The notes beneath the pieces are model-generated. The model ran no database searches and was not told the DNA's origin. It saw only the letters and a program-made list of their open reading frames with translations. The translations under genes were made by a program, and so were the position numbers. Shown here piece after piece: positions 1-6,211 of a stretch of DNA of 9,792 nucleotides. Within the stretch, counting starts at the first letter, position 1. Each line of letters starts with the position of its first letter. The stretch lies in the NCBI GenBank assembly GCA_019057975.1, contig JAHLWJ010000162.1:1-9792 (forward strand), in the 5' to 3' direction. Source of the DNA: Promethearchaeota archaeon. Lineage in GTDB: Archaea > Asgardarchaeota > Lokiarchaeia > Sigynarchaeales > SOKP01.

Positions 1-56
1 CATCAGTTGGTTCTGACTTAGTTAAGTCCGTGTCCAACTTTTGGGGGTCATATCAA
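1..56. mobile_element. Possible IS3-type insertion sequence end (partial)
   Basis: The 20 bases at 31-50 (TGTCCAAC, four T, GGGGGTCA) resemble, from memory, the right-end terminal repeats of many IS3-family elements. In those, a TGTCC...GGGGTCA block follows shortly after the transposase stop codon. A short open frame entering from the left edge ends in TAG at 19-21 and could be the last residues of such a transposase, but it is too short to identify. No inverted partner is visible inside the window, so the rest of the element would lie to the left. The call rests on recognising the end motif only. Confidence 0.3.
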
Positions 57-477
57 AATCCATAAAATTAAATACATTTTATATTAAAATTAATTAGATT
101 AAAATAACTCACGTTACAAAAAGTATGCTTATTTTCAAATTATAAAATGTAATAATTCCAATCAATGAACTGCCAATTAGCAAAATCTATCTTATTGCTA
201 ATATTTTATTAACTGCTACCGTTACGTATAGCGGCTAACCATGTTGAACTATTTTCGCAATTATTTAAGAAACTGTAAATCTATTTAGGCTAATTTAAGT
301 TCTGCTTTTATTGAATTAATTTGGGGGATTAATTCAAGAATATTCAAATAATATTTAGTTCTAAATGTGTTCAATATCCCCAGCCAAACCAAGCAGTAGA
401 AATAGTGACCAACTTCCCTAATTTAAATAATAGTTTTAAATAATTTAGCAAGTTTCTCATTAAAGTATTTTATATGA
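57..477. other. Gene-poor AT-rich leader, no coding region recognised
   Basis: No open frame longer than about 35 codons with a ribosome binding site is visible on either strand. One short plus-strand frame ending near 441 reads as ordinary amino acids but matches nothing I recognise. The only distinct structure is the hairpin at 311-337. Together with the decayed Vsr-like sequence just downstream, the stretch looks like decaying DNA between an insertion sequence end and the kinase gene. Confidence 0.5.
311..337. repeat. 10-bp perfect inverted repeat with G-rich loop
   Basis: TTGAATTAAT (311-320) and ATTAATTCAA (328-337) are perfect reverse complements around a 7-base loop, TTGGGGG. The loop plus flanking bases (GGGGAT, 324-329) can also pair with ATCCCC at 376-381, so the region could form alternative structures. 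There is no T run, so it is not an obvious terminator. It may be an operator, a structured RNA, or the remains of a mobile-element end. No neighbouring gene clarifies its role. Confidence 0.55.
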
Positions 478-624
478 AATGATTTAAGATATTTTTACTT
501 TATGTTGGTAAGGACATTGCTGCACGGTCGTCGTTTTAAACTTCATAGGGATTTGACTAGATATACCATTAAACTGATTTAAATTTTTAGAAGGAAATAT
601 CAGATACTTATAATCTTATATTAG
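478..624 (+). pseudogene. Decayed Vsr-like (very short patch repair) endonuclease fragment
   Basis: Vsr endonucleases nick DNA at T:G mismatches produced by deamination of 5-methylcytosine, and usually lie beside a cytosine methyltransferase. In the frame starting at ATG 502 the translation MLVRTLLHGRRFKLHRDL follows the core Vsr pattern (E-M-L-V-R-x-L-H-x-x-G-x-R-F-x-L-H-x-x-D-L-P-G-x-P-D-I). It lacks about two residues after LLH, and the P-G-x-P-D stretch is degraded to T-R-Y-T before IKL. The frame meets TAA at 580-582. Read through it, the same frame gives RRKYQILIIL (589-618), which fits the next Vsr block (P-R-x-K-x-x-I-F-V), then meets TAG at 622-624. The catalytic Asp of the PD motif and the Cys/His zinc ligands are gone. 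The frame opens after TGA at 475-477. This is a remnant, not a working gene. No methyltransferase partner is recognisable. Confidence 0.5.
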
Positions 625-763
625 GTTGGATTAAAAATTAACATTTTCTAATTAATTATGTTTATGTTTGTTTTAAGAAATACAATGTGAGATAATTTTT
701 TAAAATAATAGTAATAAATATTTAAAAGTAGATAAAAAACTTTCCATAAGGATGATTTCAGAT

Positions 764-3040
764 ATGAATAATCAACTAAGAAATATTAAAGTTTTAAAAA
801 ATAGATGGCATGTAATCAGTACTATTAATAAAGGCGGACAGGCAATAATTAAAAAAGTTAAAGATAAAAAAAATGATAAAATATACGCTGCAAAAATTTT
901 CAGTATAAAGAAATTTCAAAAAGAAAGATTAGAAAGAGCCTTGAGAGAGATTGAGATAATAAAAAATTTAAAGGGTGGTGCTAATATAATTCAAATTTAT
1001 GATGATAATGTAAAAGAAGCTATTGAAGGTAATGGTAATGAAATTTTTTATATTATGGATTTTTCTAAATATGGTAGTCTGAAAGATAACGATTTTTATT
1101 TTGAGGATGTTGAACTTGTATTAAAAATTTTTAAAGAGATTTTAATAGGCATTAGTAATGCCCATAAAAAAAGTATAATACATAGGGATTTAAAACCTGA
1201 GAATATTTTATTTTTCCCAACACAGAAAAAAGTTGTTATTTCTGATTTTGGAATTGGATTGTTGAAGAGAAGATGGGAAGACTCGAAAATAACTGAAAGC
1301 GAAGAATTCCTTGGCCCTATTTTTTTTATTTCGCCAGAACAGTTTACTTGTCCTAGTAAAGTTGATGAAAGAGCTGATATTTATTCTTTAGGGAAAATAC
1401 TCTATTTTATGCTAACAAGAAATGGAAAAACATTTAGAGAAGAATTAGAAGATTTGAATACATATTTTAAAGAATCAAATCCATATATTCCATTAATCCA
1501 AGAAAATTTAATTAAAAAAATGGTTTTGAAAGAAAAGAATAAAAGGTTTAAGAATACTGAAGAGATTTTAGATGAAGTAAATTTGTTATTAAGTCAAATT
1601 AGTATTAATTCTAAAAGATATTTGCAAATTACAGGTAAAAAATTTAATTTTTACAAATATTTTATAAGAGACCAAAATGCAATTGAAGATTATATTAAAA
1701 ATTTTTCAAAAGATTTGGTAAACAATTTGTTTATATTCGAAATAATAGTCGAAAATTTGCTTAAAGAGAGAAGAGAGAAAACATTAGATAAAATTTATGA
1801 AGATTTATTAGCTAAGTTTCCTACTAAGGGTAAAATAAATTGTGCAATCAAATGTGTATATAATTTTATTAATAATCCAAGAGAGCTTATAAATTTTAAA
1901 AATAAATATAAAAGATATTCTTTTCCTAATTACTATTTATCTAAATATTATTTTAATGCTAAATCATATGATAAATCTCATGAAGAGATTATTAAATCTA
2001 TTAATTTAGAGGGGGTTCCCAAAATAAAATTAGAATATATATTATTCTTCTCAAAAATATGTAAAATGTGCAAGTGTACCAAGAAACATAATCCAGATGA
2101 ACTTTTAAAAGATTTGATAATAAACATAAAAGATAAAAGTTCAAAAATCAAATTATACAAAATTATGGGTAATCATTTTTTAGACTCTGGTCAGAAAAGA
2201 GAAGGTTTAAGATATTTAGAAACCTTTTTAAATGTGGAACCTTTTGATAAAGATTTGAGGTTTACGGTTGGTTATGAATATTCTCAACTGAAGGACTACA
2301 GTTCATCATTGTTTCATTACACTTCGTATATTAATAGTTTTAAGGAAGATGGTAGAACTGTTAATAATATCGGTGTTATATATCAAAGAAATGGTATGAT
2401 TTTAAAGGCAATGGAAAAATATAGAAAAGCTTTAGATTTAGGGAATACTTTAGCAGGTAGCAATATGGCAAAAAAATATATAGAGATTGGTCTCAAAAAA
2501 GATGCTTTGGAATTACTAAGAAAAATAATTAGGGAAAATGAAGAGTATGATAAAGATGTAGATAATACTTTTGGACTTATTTCTAATCAAGAAGACAAAG
2601 AAAAAGAGAAGGAAGAGAAATTATTAGAAGATGGAAAAATTATAAATTACCATAATGCAAAATATATTAATCAGTTAACAGAATCTGAAGAATTTGAATG
2701 GATTGGTTGCTGGGAAATTTGTGATAATTATGCAATTAAAATCGAAAGCAAAAAAAATAAAAAAACAATTAGCCAATTTGAAACGCCAAAAATAAAATTA
2801 ATAGGAAATTTTGATAGAAATTGTTTCGATATTAATAAATTAGAATTAAATTCAACTCAGTCTTATAATGGTGGAGTAATTTATTTACTAAATAATAATG
2901 AATTTAAAGGTTATGCTATTGATTCAGATAAAAAAATATTAGAAATAGAAGGTAAAAGAATAAAAAATCCTGATGAATACTCAAAAAGTAAGAATAAGTT
3001 GTTGGATGCTTTTTTAAAGCGAGCAAAAATTAATAATTAA
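764..3040 (+). CDS. Serine/threonine protein kinase with TPR repeats and unassigned C-terminal domain
   Basis: This is a Hanks-type kinase predicted to phosphorylate Ser/Thr on unknown partners in the cytoplasm; no signal peptide or membrane segment is visible. In numbering from the in-frame ATG at 752, the kinase domain spans about 19-285. It has a glycine-rich loop at KGGQA (27-31), the ATP lysine in AAK (Lys48), the alpha-C glutamate near Glu66, HRDLKPEN (144-151, catalytic Asp146), DFG (165-167), SPEQ (194-197) and DERADIYSLG (206-214), so it looks active. Residues about 470-600 form TPR-like helical repeats, followed by a Glu/Lys-rich linker. The C-terminal ~110 residues begin with EFEWIGCWEI, look beta-rich and are unassigned. 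ATG 764 is preferred because AAGGA (748-752) lies 11 bases upstream, whereas it overlaps the ATG at 752. The gene converges on the HhH gene with a 12-bp gap. Bacterial kinases with large helical C-termini are often regulatory or defence related (Stk2-like); which applies here is unknown. Confidence 0.9.
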   Translation: MNNQLRNIKVLKNRWHVISTINKGGQAIIKKVKDKKNDKIYAAKIFSIKKFQKERLERALREIEIIKNLKGGANIIQIYDDNVKEAIEGNGNEIFYIMDFSKYGSLKDNDFYFEDVELVLKIFKEILIGISNAHKKSIIHRDLKPENILFFPTQKKVVISDFGIGLLKRRWEDSKITESEEFLGPIFFISPEQFTCPSKVDERADIYSLGKILYFMLTRNGKTFREELEDLNTYFKESNPYIPLIQENLIKKMVLKEKNKRFKNTEEILDEVNLLLSQISINSKRYLQITGKKFNFYKYFIRDQNAIEDYIKNFSKDLVNNLFIFEIIVENLLKERREKTLDKIYEDLLAKFPTKGKINCAIKCVYNFINNPRELINFKNKYKRYSFPNYYLSKYYFNAKSYDKSHEEIIKSINLEGVPKIKLEYILFFSKICKMCKCTKKHNPDELLKDLIINIKDKSSKIKLYKIMGNHFLDSGQKREGLRYLETFLNVEPFDKDLRFTVGYEYSQLKDYSSSLFHYTSYINSFKEDGRTVNNIGVIYQRNGMILKAMEKYRKALDLGNTLAGSNMAKKYIEIGLKKDALELLRKIIRENEEYDKDVDNTFGLISNQEDKEKEKEEKLLEDGKIINYHNAKYINQLTESEEFEWIGCWEICDNYAIKIESKKNKKTISQFETPKIKLIGNFDRNCFDINKLELNSTQSYNGGVIYLLNNNEFKGYAIDSDKKILEIEGKRIKNPDEYSKSKNKLLDAFLKRAKINN

Positions 3041-3052
3041 ATTTGAAATCCT

Positions 3053-3586
3053 TTATAAATTAAAATACTTTGGTTTAATTTTTTTATTATCCTTAGTTTT
3101 AGAGTATGTCCATAAGGCTTTATCAATTGTTCTAATTGATAAATTATACTGTTTAGATAGCTCTCTTATTTTATTACAATATTTCTCCCAAAATTTAAAA
3201 CTATAATAACTTGGCTTTTTCCATCCTAAAGATTCTATTACCCTAAAATCCATAATTGGGTATTTATCTGGGAATGCAAAGTGAAGTATTGTAGATGCCA
3301 CAGGGTATCTAACTCCATATAATGTTAGCAAAGATGCAATCCTTTCCTTTTCGTTATTTGTTGAAAATGCAAGTCTAGTTACTTCTATAATTTTTCGTTC
3401 TTCATTATTTATATAGCGCCTTTTTGGTCTTGGAGACTTCCAACAGCAAAGTCTTATAAACAGTTCCTTATTCAAATATCTGTTAGTTTTTAGCCACTGT
3501 TTAACCTCTTTTTCTATAGCCACATCACTTGTTATATAGGGGTACCGGTCTGCAAGTTCAATAATATTTTCTTTATTAAATTCCAT
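3053..3586 (-). CDS. Helix-hairpin-helix (HhH-GPD-like) DNA-glycosylase-fold protein
   Basis: The 177-residue all-helical protein carries a helix-hairpin-helix signature at about 86-103 (LLTLYGVRYPVASTILHFAF). A conserved-type Asp follows in YPIMDFRVIESLG (Asp113), where HhH-GPD base-excision enzymes place their catalytic Asp. The tail LSIRTIDKALWTYSK (149-163) resembles a conserved block of bacterial hypothetical proteins of this type. The HhH lysine that makes bifunctional enzymes (GVG-R-K-T-A in EndoIII) is replaced by Val, so a lyase activity like EndoIII or Ogg is not expected. It could be a monofunctional glycosylase or a DNA-binding protein. The start is chosen because the family-like N-terminus (IIELADRYP) begins there, but its ribosome binding site is weak. 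It overlaps the end of the 43-residue ORF by 11 bases, which hints at coupling. It is the last gene of the minus cassette and faces the kinase gene. Confidence 0.65.
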   Translation of the reverse strand: MEFNKENIIELADRYPYITSDVAIEKEVKQWLKTNRYLNKELFIRLCCWKSPRPKRRYINNEERKIIEVTRLAFSTNNEKERIASLLTLYGVRYPVASTILHFAFPDKYPIMDFRVIESLGWKKPSYYSFKFWEKYCNKIRELSKQYNLSIRTIDKALWTYSKTKDNKKIKPKYFNL

Positions 3587-3707
3587 ACTGTTTCTTAATA
3601 AAAAGGTAAATAAATATAACTGAAAAAGCCTTGTTTAAAACCACTCTAACAGAGCTGTCACCCAAGAGCTTCATTGCTTCCACTAAATATGTATTTGAAT
3701 ATTTCAT
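3576..3707 (-). CDS. Small ORF, 43 residues, possible single membrane segment
   Basis: An ATG-started ORF lies between the UDG-like gene (25 bases upstream) and the HhH gene, whose ATG it overlaps by 11 bases. The first half is polar (MKYSNTYLVEAMKLLGD). The second half is hydrophobic with flanking positive charges (AFSVIFIYLFIKKQ), short for a membrane helix. I do not recognise it. Its position and overlap fit a leader or coupling peptide for the poorly primed HhH gene, but no ribosome binding site is visible before its ATG. It may be chance or a fragment of an older gene. Confidence 0.25.
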   Translation of the reverse strand: MKYSNTYLVEAMKLLGDSSVRVVLNKAFSVIFIYLFIKKQYGI

Positions 3708-3732
3708 GCCAGAAAATGTATTTTAAAAAAAT

Positions 3733-4401
3733 TTAAAAACTTATATTAAGTAGCTTTCTAACCTCTCTAATAAAAATTAAGTCGTGAGGAGGCATTGGAA
3801 ACGGGATGGAATAATCGTTTAAAACTTTATAGGTGCCATCATCTACAAGACTTTTAAACGGGTTATTATATAGCATTAGTCCATTAAAAACTGGAACTTT
3901 TATAACAAGTATTTTTACCTCATTTATATATGTAGAACCCGATTTATCGATCCAGTATTTTATAGAATTAACAAGTTCTTGTGCTTCTGAGTAAATTATC
4001 TTTTGCCTTTCCTTTTGATCAACTTCACCCTTGGTTGTTAGTTTTATCAGCCCCTTGTTCTCAGTTATTTTATTTATTGGATAGTTAACTGCATCAATCA
4101 GAAAGTAACCGGATTTGCAGAACCTTTCAAGAAATACTTTGGCAATATCCATTTTTTCATTAAATAAAGCTATAGATACTTTATTTCTTAAGAAATTACT
4201 TCCTCTGCTTTCATATTTGTAAAAGTATGACCACTCAGGATTTTTTACTCCTGTAACAGGATTTACTGGAGGTGGAAATGGTGGGGATTCAAAGATAAAT
4301 AGAACTTTTATTTTATCAGGCAGAAACCTTTCTGCTGCATTCCTGTAGGGAGCTGAATCAATATTTCCAAATATTTCTCTGTAGTTATTGAGAATACCCA
4401 T
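3733..4401 (-). CDS. Uracil-DNA-glycosylase-superfamily-like protein (ESPP type)
   Basis: The 222-residue soluble protein has a beta-strand followed by an ESPP motif (KVLFIFESPP, 32-41) and then SYFY (58-61). This arrangement resembles the strand plus G-E-x-P-G active-site loop of the uracil-DNA glycosylase fold. Later blocks are GYFLIDAVNYPIN (98-110) and SIPFPMPPHD (198-207), the latter where UDG families carry their second, His-containing loop. The family is common but mostly labelled hypothetical, so glycosylase activity is inference; the usual UDG catalytic set cannot be confirmed by eye. ATG 4401 is preferred over a TTG 24 bases upstream because that TTG lies inside the GAGGAGGTG ribosome binding site. 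The ATG follows the stop of the small upstream ORF by one base, so the two are probably co-translated. The protein sits in one cassette with the HhH protein. Confidence 0.5.
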   Translation of the reverse strand: MGILNNYREIFGNIDSAPYRNAAERFLPDKIKVLFIFESPPFPPPVNPVTGVKNPEWSYFYKYESRGSNFLRNKVSIALFNEKMDIAKVFLERFCKSGYFLIDAVNYPINKITENKGLIKLTTKGEVDQKERQKIIYSEAQELVNSIKYWIDKSGSTYINEVKILVIKVPVFNGLMLYNNPFKSLVDDGTYKVLNDYSIPFPMPPHDLIFIREVRKLLNISF

Positions 4402-4402
4402 G

Positions 4403-4606
4403 TTAAGCCTCTTGCACCTCCTCAAGTCTTACTAAATTGTATTTGACTAGACTGTCTATAAAATTGTCGGCATCAATTATGAAGCAAAATATCTAAAATA
4501 CTCTTTCTACAATACCTACCTTGTATTCCTCTAACTTATAGTTCTCGGTAAAAACCGAATCTTTGCCTGTAATTAATCTGCCATCTTTTAATATTAACTT
4601 TAGCAT
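4403..4606 (-). pseudogene. Small ORF broken by an in-frame TAG, upstream of the UDG-like gene
   Basis: One frame runs for 68 codons from ATG 4606. Thirty-seven residues (starting MLKLILKDGRLITGKDSVF) end at TAG (4495-4493), then 29 more in the same frame (including IIDADNFIDSLVKYNLVRL) end at TAA (4405-4403). That TAA is one base before the UDG-like ATG. The downstream part has a natural protein composition, and its last codons contain the ribosome binding site of the next gene. This implies that the full frame was once, or still is, translated as an operon partner. TAG also ends the DUF5659-like gene in this window, so general TAG recoding is unlikely; a nonsense mutation is simplest. I do not recognise the family. 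The start has no clear ribosome binding site. Confidence 0.45.
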
Positions 4607-4625
4607 TTTTTAATAATAACTTTAG
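4595..4625. promoter_or_regulatory. Direct repeat TAACTTTAG x2 in a divergent intergenic region
   Basis: TAACTTTAG occurs at 4595-4603 and again at 4617-4625, 22 bases apart (about two helical turns). It sits between the divergent starts at 4606 (minus, small ORF) and 4670 (plus, HEPN gene). Such spacing fits a dimeric regulator bound to one face of the helix and controlling both units. The first copy overlaps the start of the broken ORF. AT-rich -10-like stretches (around 4630-4645) are present, but no clear -35 stands out. Confidence 0.25.
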
Positions 4626-4669
4626 TGATAAAATATATTTTATTTCAATATTAATTGGGAGTAAATAAA

Positions 4670-5230
4670 ATGATAAATAAAACAGTTGAATTTGATTTAC
4701 AAATTGGTAGAGCAAATATCTGGTTAAGAAAATCTGCTGTATTTTCTGAAAGTGATGATATTCAAATATTTGCAAAATTTTATTTTTTATGGTCAGCATT
4801 TAACTCCCTTTACAACTTGGCATACGATGAAAATATAGATGAAAAATCACGCATTAAATCGTTGCTGAATCTTCTTAGTGAAGCAGATGTAGAGTCAATT
4901 ATAAATAATAATTGCAATTACTTAATGAATATTAAAGAACCCGTAGAGAATGAGAGACATCATATGCTAATGATTTATAATAGACTTTATCGGGAAAATC
5001 CAAGAAATAGAAATTATGATGAAAAAAAATATAATAGAATTTATGAAAGTAACAATATTGATTTTAAAAGTAAATTAAATGCTGTTTTTTTAACTATTTA
5101 TCAAATAAGAAATAATTTAACTCATGGAAATAAGTCAGGAGATTTAAGAGACAGGTTATTAGTCAAAAATGCAATTCCTATAATTGAAAATACAGTTAAG
5201 CTTCTTTTAAAGCATTTGAAGGAGAATTGA
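4670..5230 (+). CDS. HEPN-type putative RNase (toxin-like)
   Basis: The 186-residue helical protein carries the HEPN signature R-x4-H in YQIRNNLTHGNK (Arg147, Asn148, His152), near the start of the last helical segment. A helical FYFLWSAFNSLYN block (37-49) is typical of HEPN proteins related to abortive-infection and toxin families. HEPN proteins with this motif usually cut RNA as dimers. ATG 4670 is preferred because GGGAG (4657-4661) lies eight bases upstream; a TTG at 4655 overlaps that site. Its TGA (5228-5230) shares one base with the ATG of the GGCT-like gene, so the two are translationally coupled. The usual partner of many HEPN toxins, a minimal nucleotidyltransferase, is absent. It might instead be a non-catalytic HEPN helper, but the intact motif argues for RNase activity. 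Confidence 0.7.
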   Translation: MINKTVEFDLQIGRANIWLRKSAVFSESDDIQIFAKFYFLWSAFNSLYNLAYDENIDEKSRIKSLLNLLSEADVESIINNNCNYLMNIKEPVENERHHMLMIYNRLYRENPRNRNYDEKKYNRIYESNNIDFKSKLNAVFLTIYQIRNNLTHGNKSGDLRDRLLVKNAIPIIENTVKLLLKHLKEN

Positions 5231-5670
5231 TGAAGTATTTTGCTTATGGCTCAAACATGGAAAATTCCCAAATGTTAAGGAGGTGTCCTAACTTTAAGTT
5301 ATTAGGAAGAGCCAAGCTTAATGGATTCAAATTAGATTTTACAAAGGAGTCATCATTATGGGAGGGTGGTGTTGCAGACATAGTCAAAGACTTAAATAAT
5401 CATGTCTGGGGTGTTCTATATAAATTAACCGAACAAGATCTTGATTCTCTAGATACTTATGAGGCTTGCCCTACATATTATAAAAGGAAAAACATTTCTG
5501 TAGAATATAAAAGCAAAAATGTTGAAGCTACTGCGTATGAAGTAGTAAATAAAGAGCCTTTTATACTTCCTTCAAGAAAATATATGAATGCAATAATAAA
5601 AGCTACAATAGAGAACTACTTTCCAAAAGAATACATTGATTTTTTAAAATCAATCAAAACTAATTCATAA
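5230..5670 (+). CDS. Gamma-glutamylcyclotransferase-like (GGCT/AIG2-like) protein
   Basis: The 146-residue protein has the GGCT fold hallmarks. YFAYGSNM lies at the N-terminus (YGSN, 6-9), which binds the gamma-glutamyl group. GRAKLNGFKLDF (26-37) and VWGVLYKLT (59-67) follow, and the general acid/base Glu78 is in LDTYEACPTYYKR. Classical members release 5-oxoproline from gamma-glutamyl amines; bacterial relatives also act in antibiotic biosynthesis (BtrG type) or on unknown substrates. ATG 5230 follows AAGGAG (5219-5224) and overlaps the HEPN stop by one base; the TTG at 5227 overlaps this junction and is not favoured. Obligate coupling to a HEPN gene suggests it tunes, modifies or neutralises that protein, which is inference. 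It has the usual family length with catalytic residues intact. Confidence 0.85.
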   Translation: MKYFAYGSNMENSQMLRRCPNFKLLGRAKLNGFKLDFTKESSLWEGGVADIVKDLNNHVWGVLYKLTEQDLDSLDTYEACPTYYKRKNISVEYKSKNVEATAYEVVNKEPFILPSRKYMNAIIKATIENYFPKEYIDFLKSIKTNS

Positions 5671-5677
5671 AATTTTA

Positions 5678-5717
5678 TTTACTCTTTTGACAGCTACTCC
5701 AAAGAATATAGAGTAAA
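5678..5717. repeat. Weak inverted repeat after the GGCT-like gene
   Basis: TTTACTCT (5678-5685) and AGAGTAAA (5710-5717) are perfect reverse complements, separated by 24 bases and starting 7 bases after the stop. ACTCTTT (5681-5687) can also pair with AAAGAGT (5715-5721). The stem is A/T rich and no T run follows, so it is at best a weak 3' structure. The rest of 5671-5845 is AT-rich with nothing else recognised. Confidence 0.3.
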
Positions 5718-5842
5718 GAGTTCATAGTATTTGCGATGGAGTTAATTACTGTTTTCTTTATTTACCAAATGTTTTCCCTAAATAATTATGTATTTATGTT
5801 TTTGAATAAATATGATTTTATTAAAAATTAATTAATATTTAA

Positions 5843-5862
5843 AAATAAGGCCCCCCTTTTTT
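5843..5862. terminator. Possible weak terminator between the convergent units
   Basis: AAGG (5847-5850), CCCC loop, CCTT (5855-5858) and T run to 5862 can form a short stem with a T tail for plus-strand transcripts. On the minus strand the same stem is followed by TTATTTTT, so it could act in both directions. The stem has only four strong pairs. It lies immediately past the end of the minus-strand element operon. Confidence 0.25.
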
Positions 5863-6211
5863 ATAGTGTCCCATTTGTCCCATTTATAATCTTGACCACA
5901 ATGCTCAGCCAGATAGAACGATAATCCAAATCTATTAATGCATCAAAGGGTTTTTTCAAGGTATACTCTAGCTTTTTGCCTCTAAGTTGTAAGTTCGAAA
6001 GTAAAAAATTGATAAGTTGTCTTTTTTGTTCTACTTTAGAACTTTCAAATAATTCTAGTGCTTTAGAACATATATTTAATAAGGAAATAAGCGTCATTGA
6101 GTAGTTTTCATCTGCTTCAATAATTTTTTTAAGTTGATTGTTTAATTCATATTGTCTTTGTTTTAATTCAATGGCTTTTTTATCGTATTCATCTTGAGTA
6201 ATTCCCCCTAT
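5861..6211 (-). pseudogene. C-terminal fragment of a large serine recombinase
   Basis: Large serine recombinases integrate and excise phages and conjugative elements. Read from the TAG at 6214-6212 to the TAA at 5863-5861, this frame first gives a Lys/Glu/Gln-rich coiled coil (ELKQRQYELNNQLKKIIEA). It then gives the characteristic tail SSKVEQKRQLINFLLSNLQL, RGKKLEYTLKKPFDALIDL and IWL, which matches the extreme C-terminus of this family. Only about 117 codons remain of a usual 450-550. The catalytic resolvase domain, the recombinase domain and the zinc ribbon are missing. The first internal ATG (6097) is within the coiled coil and has no ribosome binding site. The frame overlaps the end of the zinc-ribbon gene by 23 bases, so a deletion apparently joined the two. 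Recombinase activity is not possible. Confidence 0.75.
5867..5884. repeat. Tandem 9-bp repeat TGTCCCATT x2
   Basis: Two perfect, adjacent copies of TGTCCCATT lie at 5867-5875 and 5876-5884, in the last codons of the recombinase fragment (encoding NGTNGT on the minus strand). Attachment sites of serine-recombinase elements often lie at or near the recombinase gene end, so this may mark an element boundary. No second copy was noticed near the other end of the element in this window. Confidence 0.4.

Noticed and set aside
170..240. Further TTAGC/GCTAA copies near the left end as a second origin
   Set aside because: Only three scattered copies without regular spacing or a nearby replication gene; expected by chance in such AT-rich DNA.
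1978..2160. Minus-strand 60-codon open frame
   Set aside because: Antisense to the middle of the kinase gene; a composition artefact.
4493..4495. TAG as a sense codon (recoding) in this organism
   Set aside because: TAG ends the DUF5659-like gene, and the other genes end in TAA or TGA with no read-through pattern; one interrupted small ORF is not enough.
4536..4799. Minus-strand open frame of 87 codons
   Set aside because: It overlaps the start of the HEPN gene on the opposite strand and the broken small ORF, has a low-complexity Leu/Ile/Lys/Gln composition and no ribosome binding site; a shadow frame.
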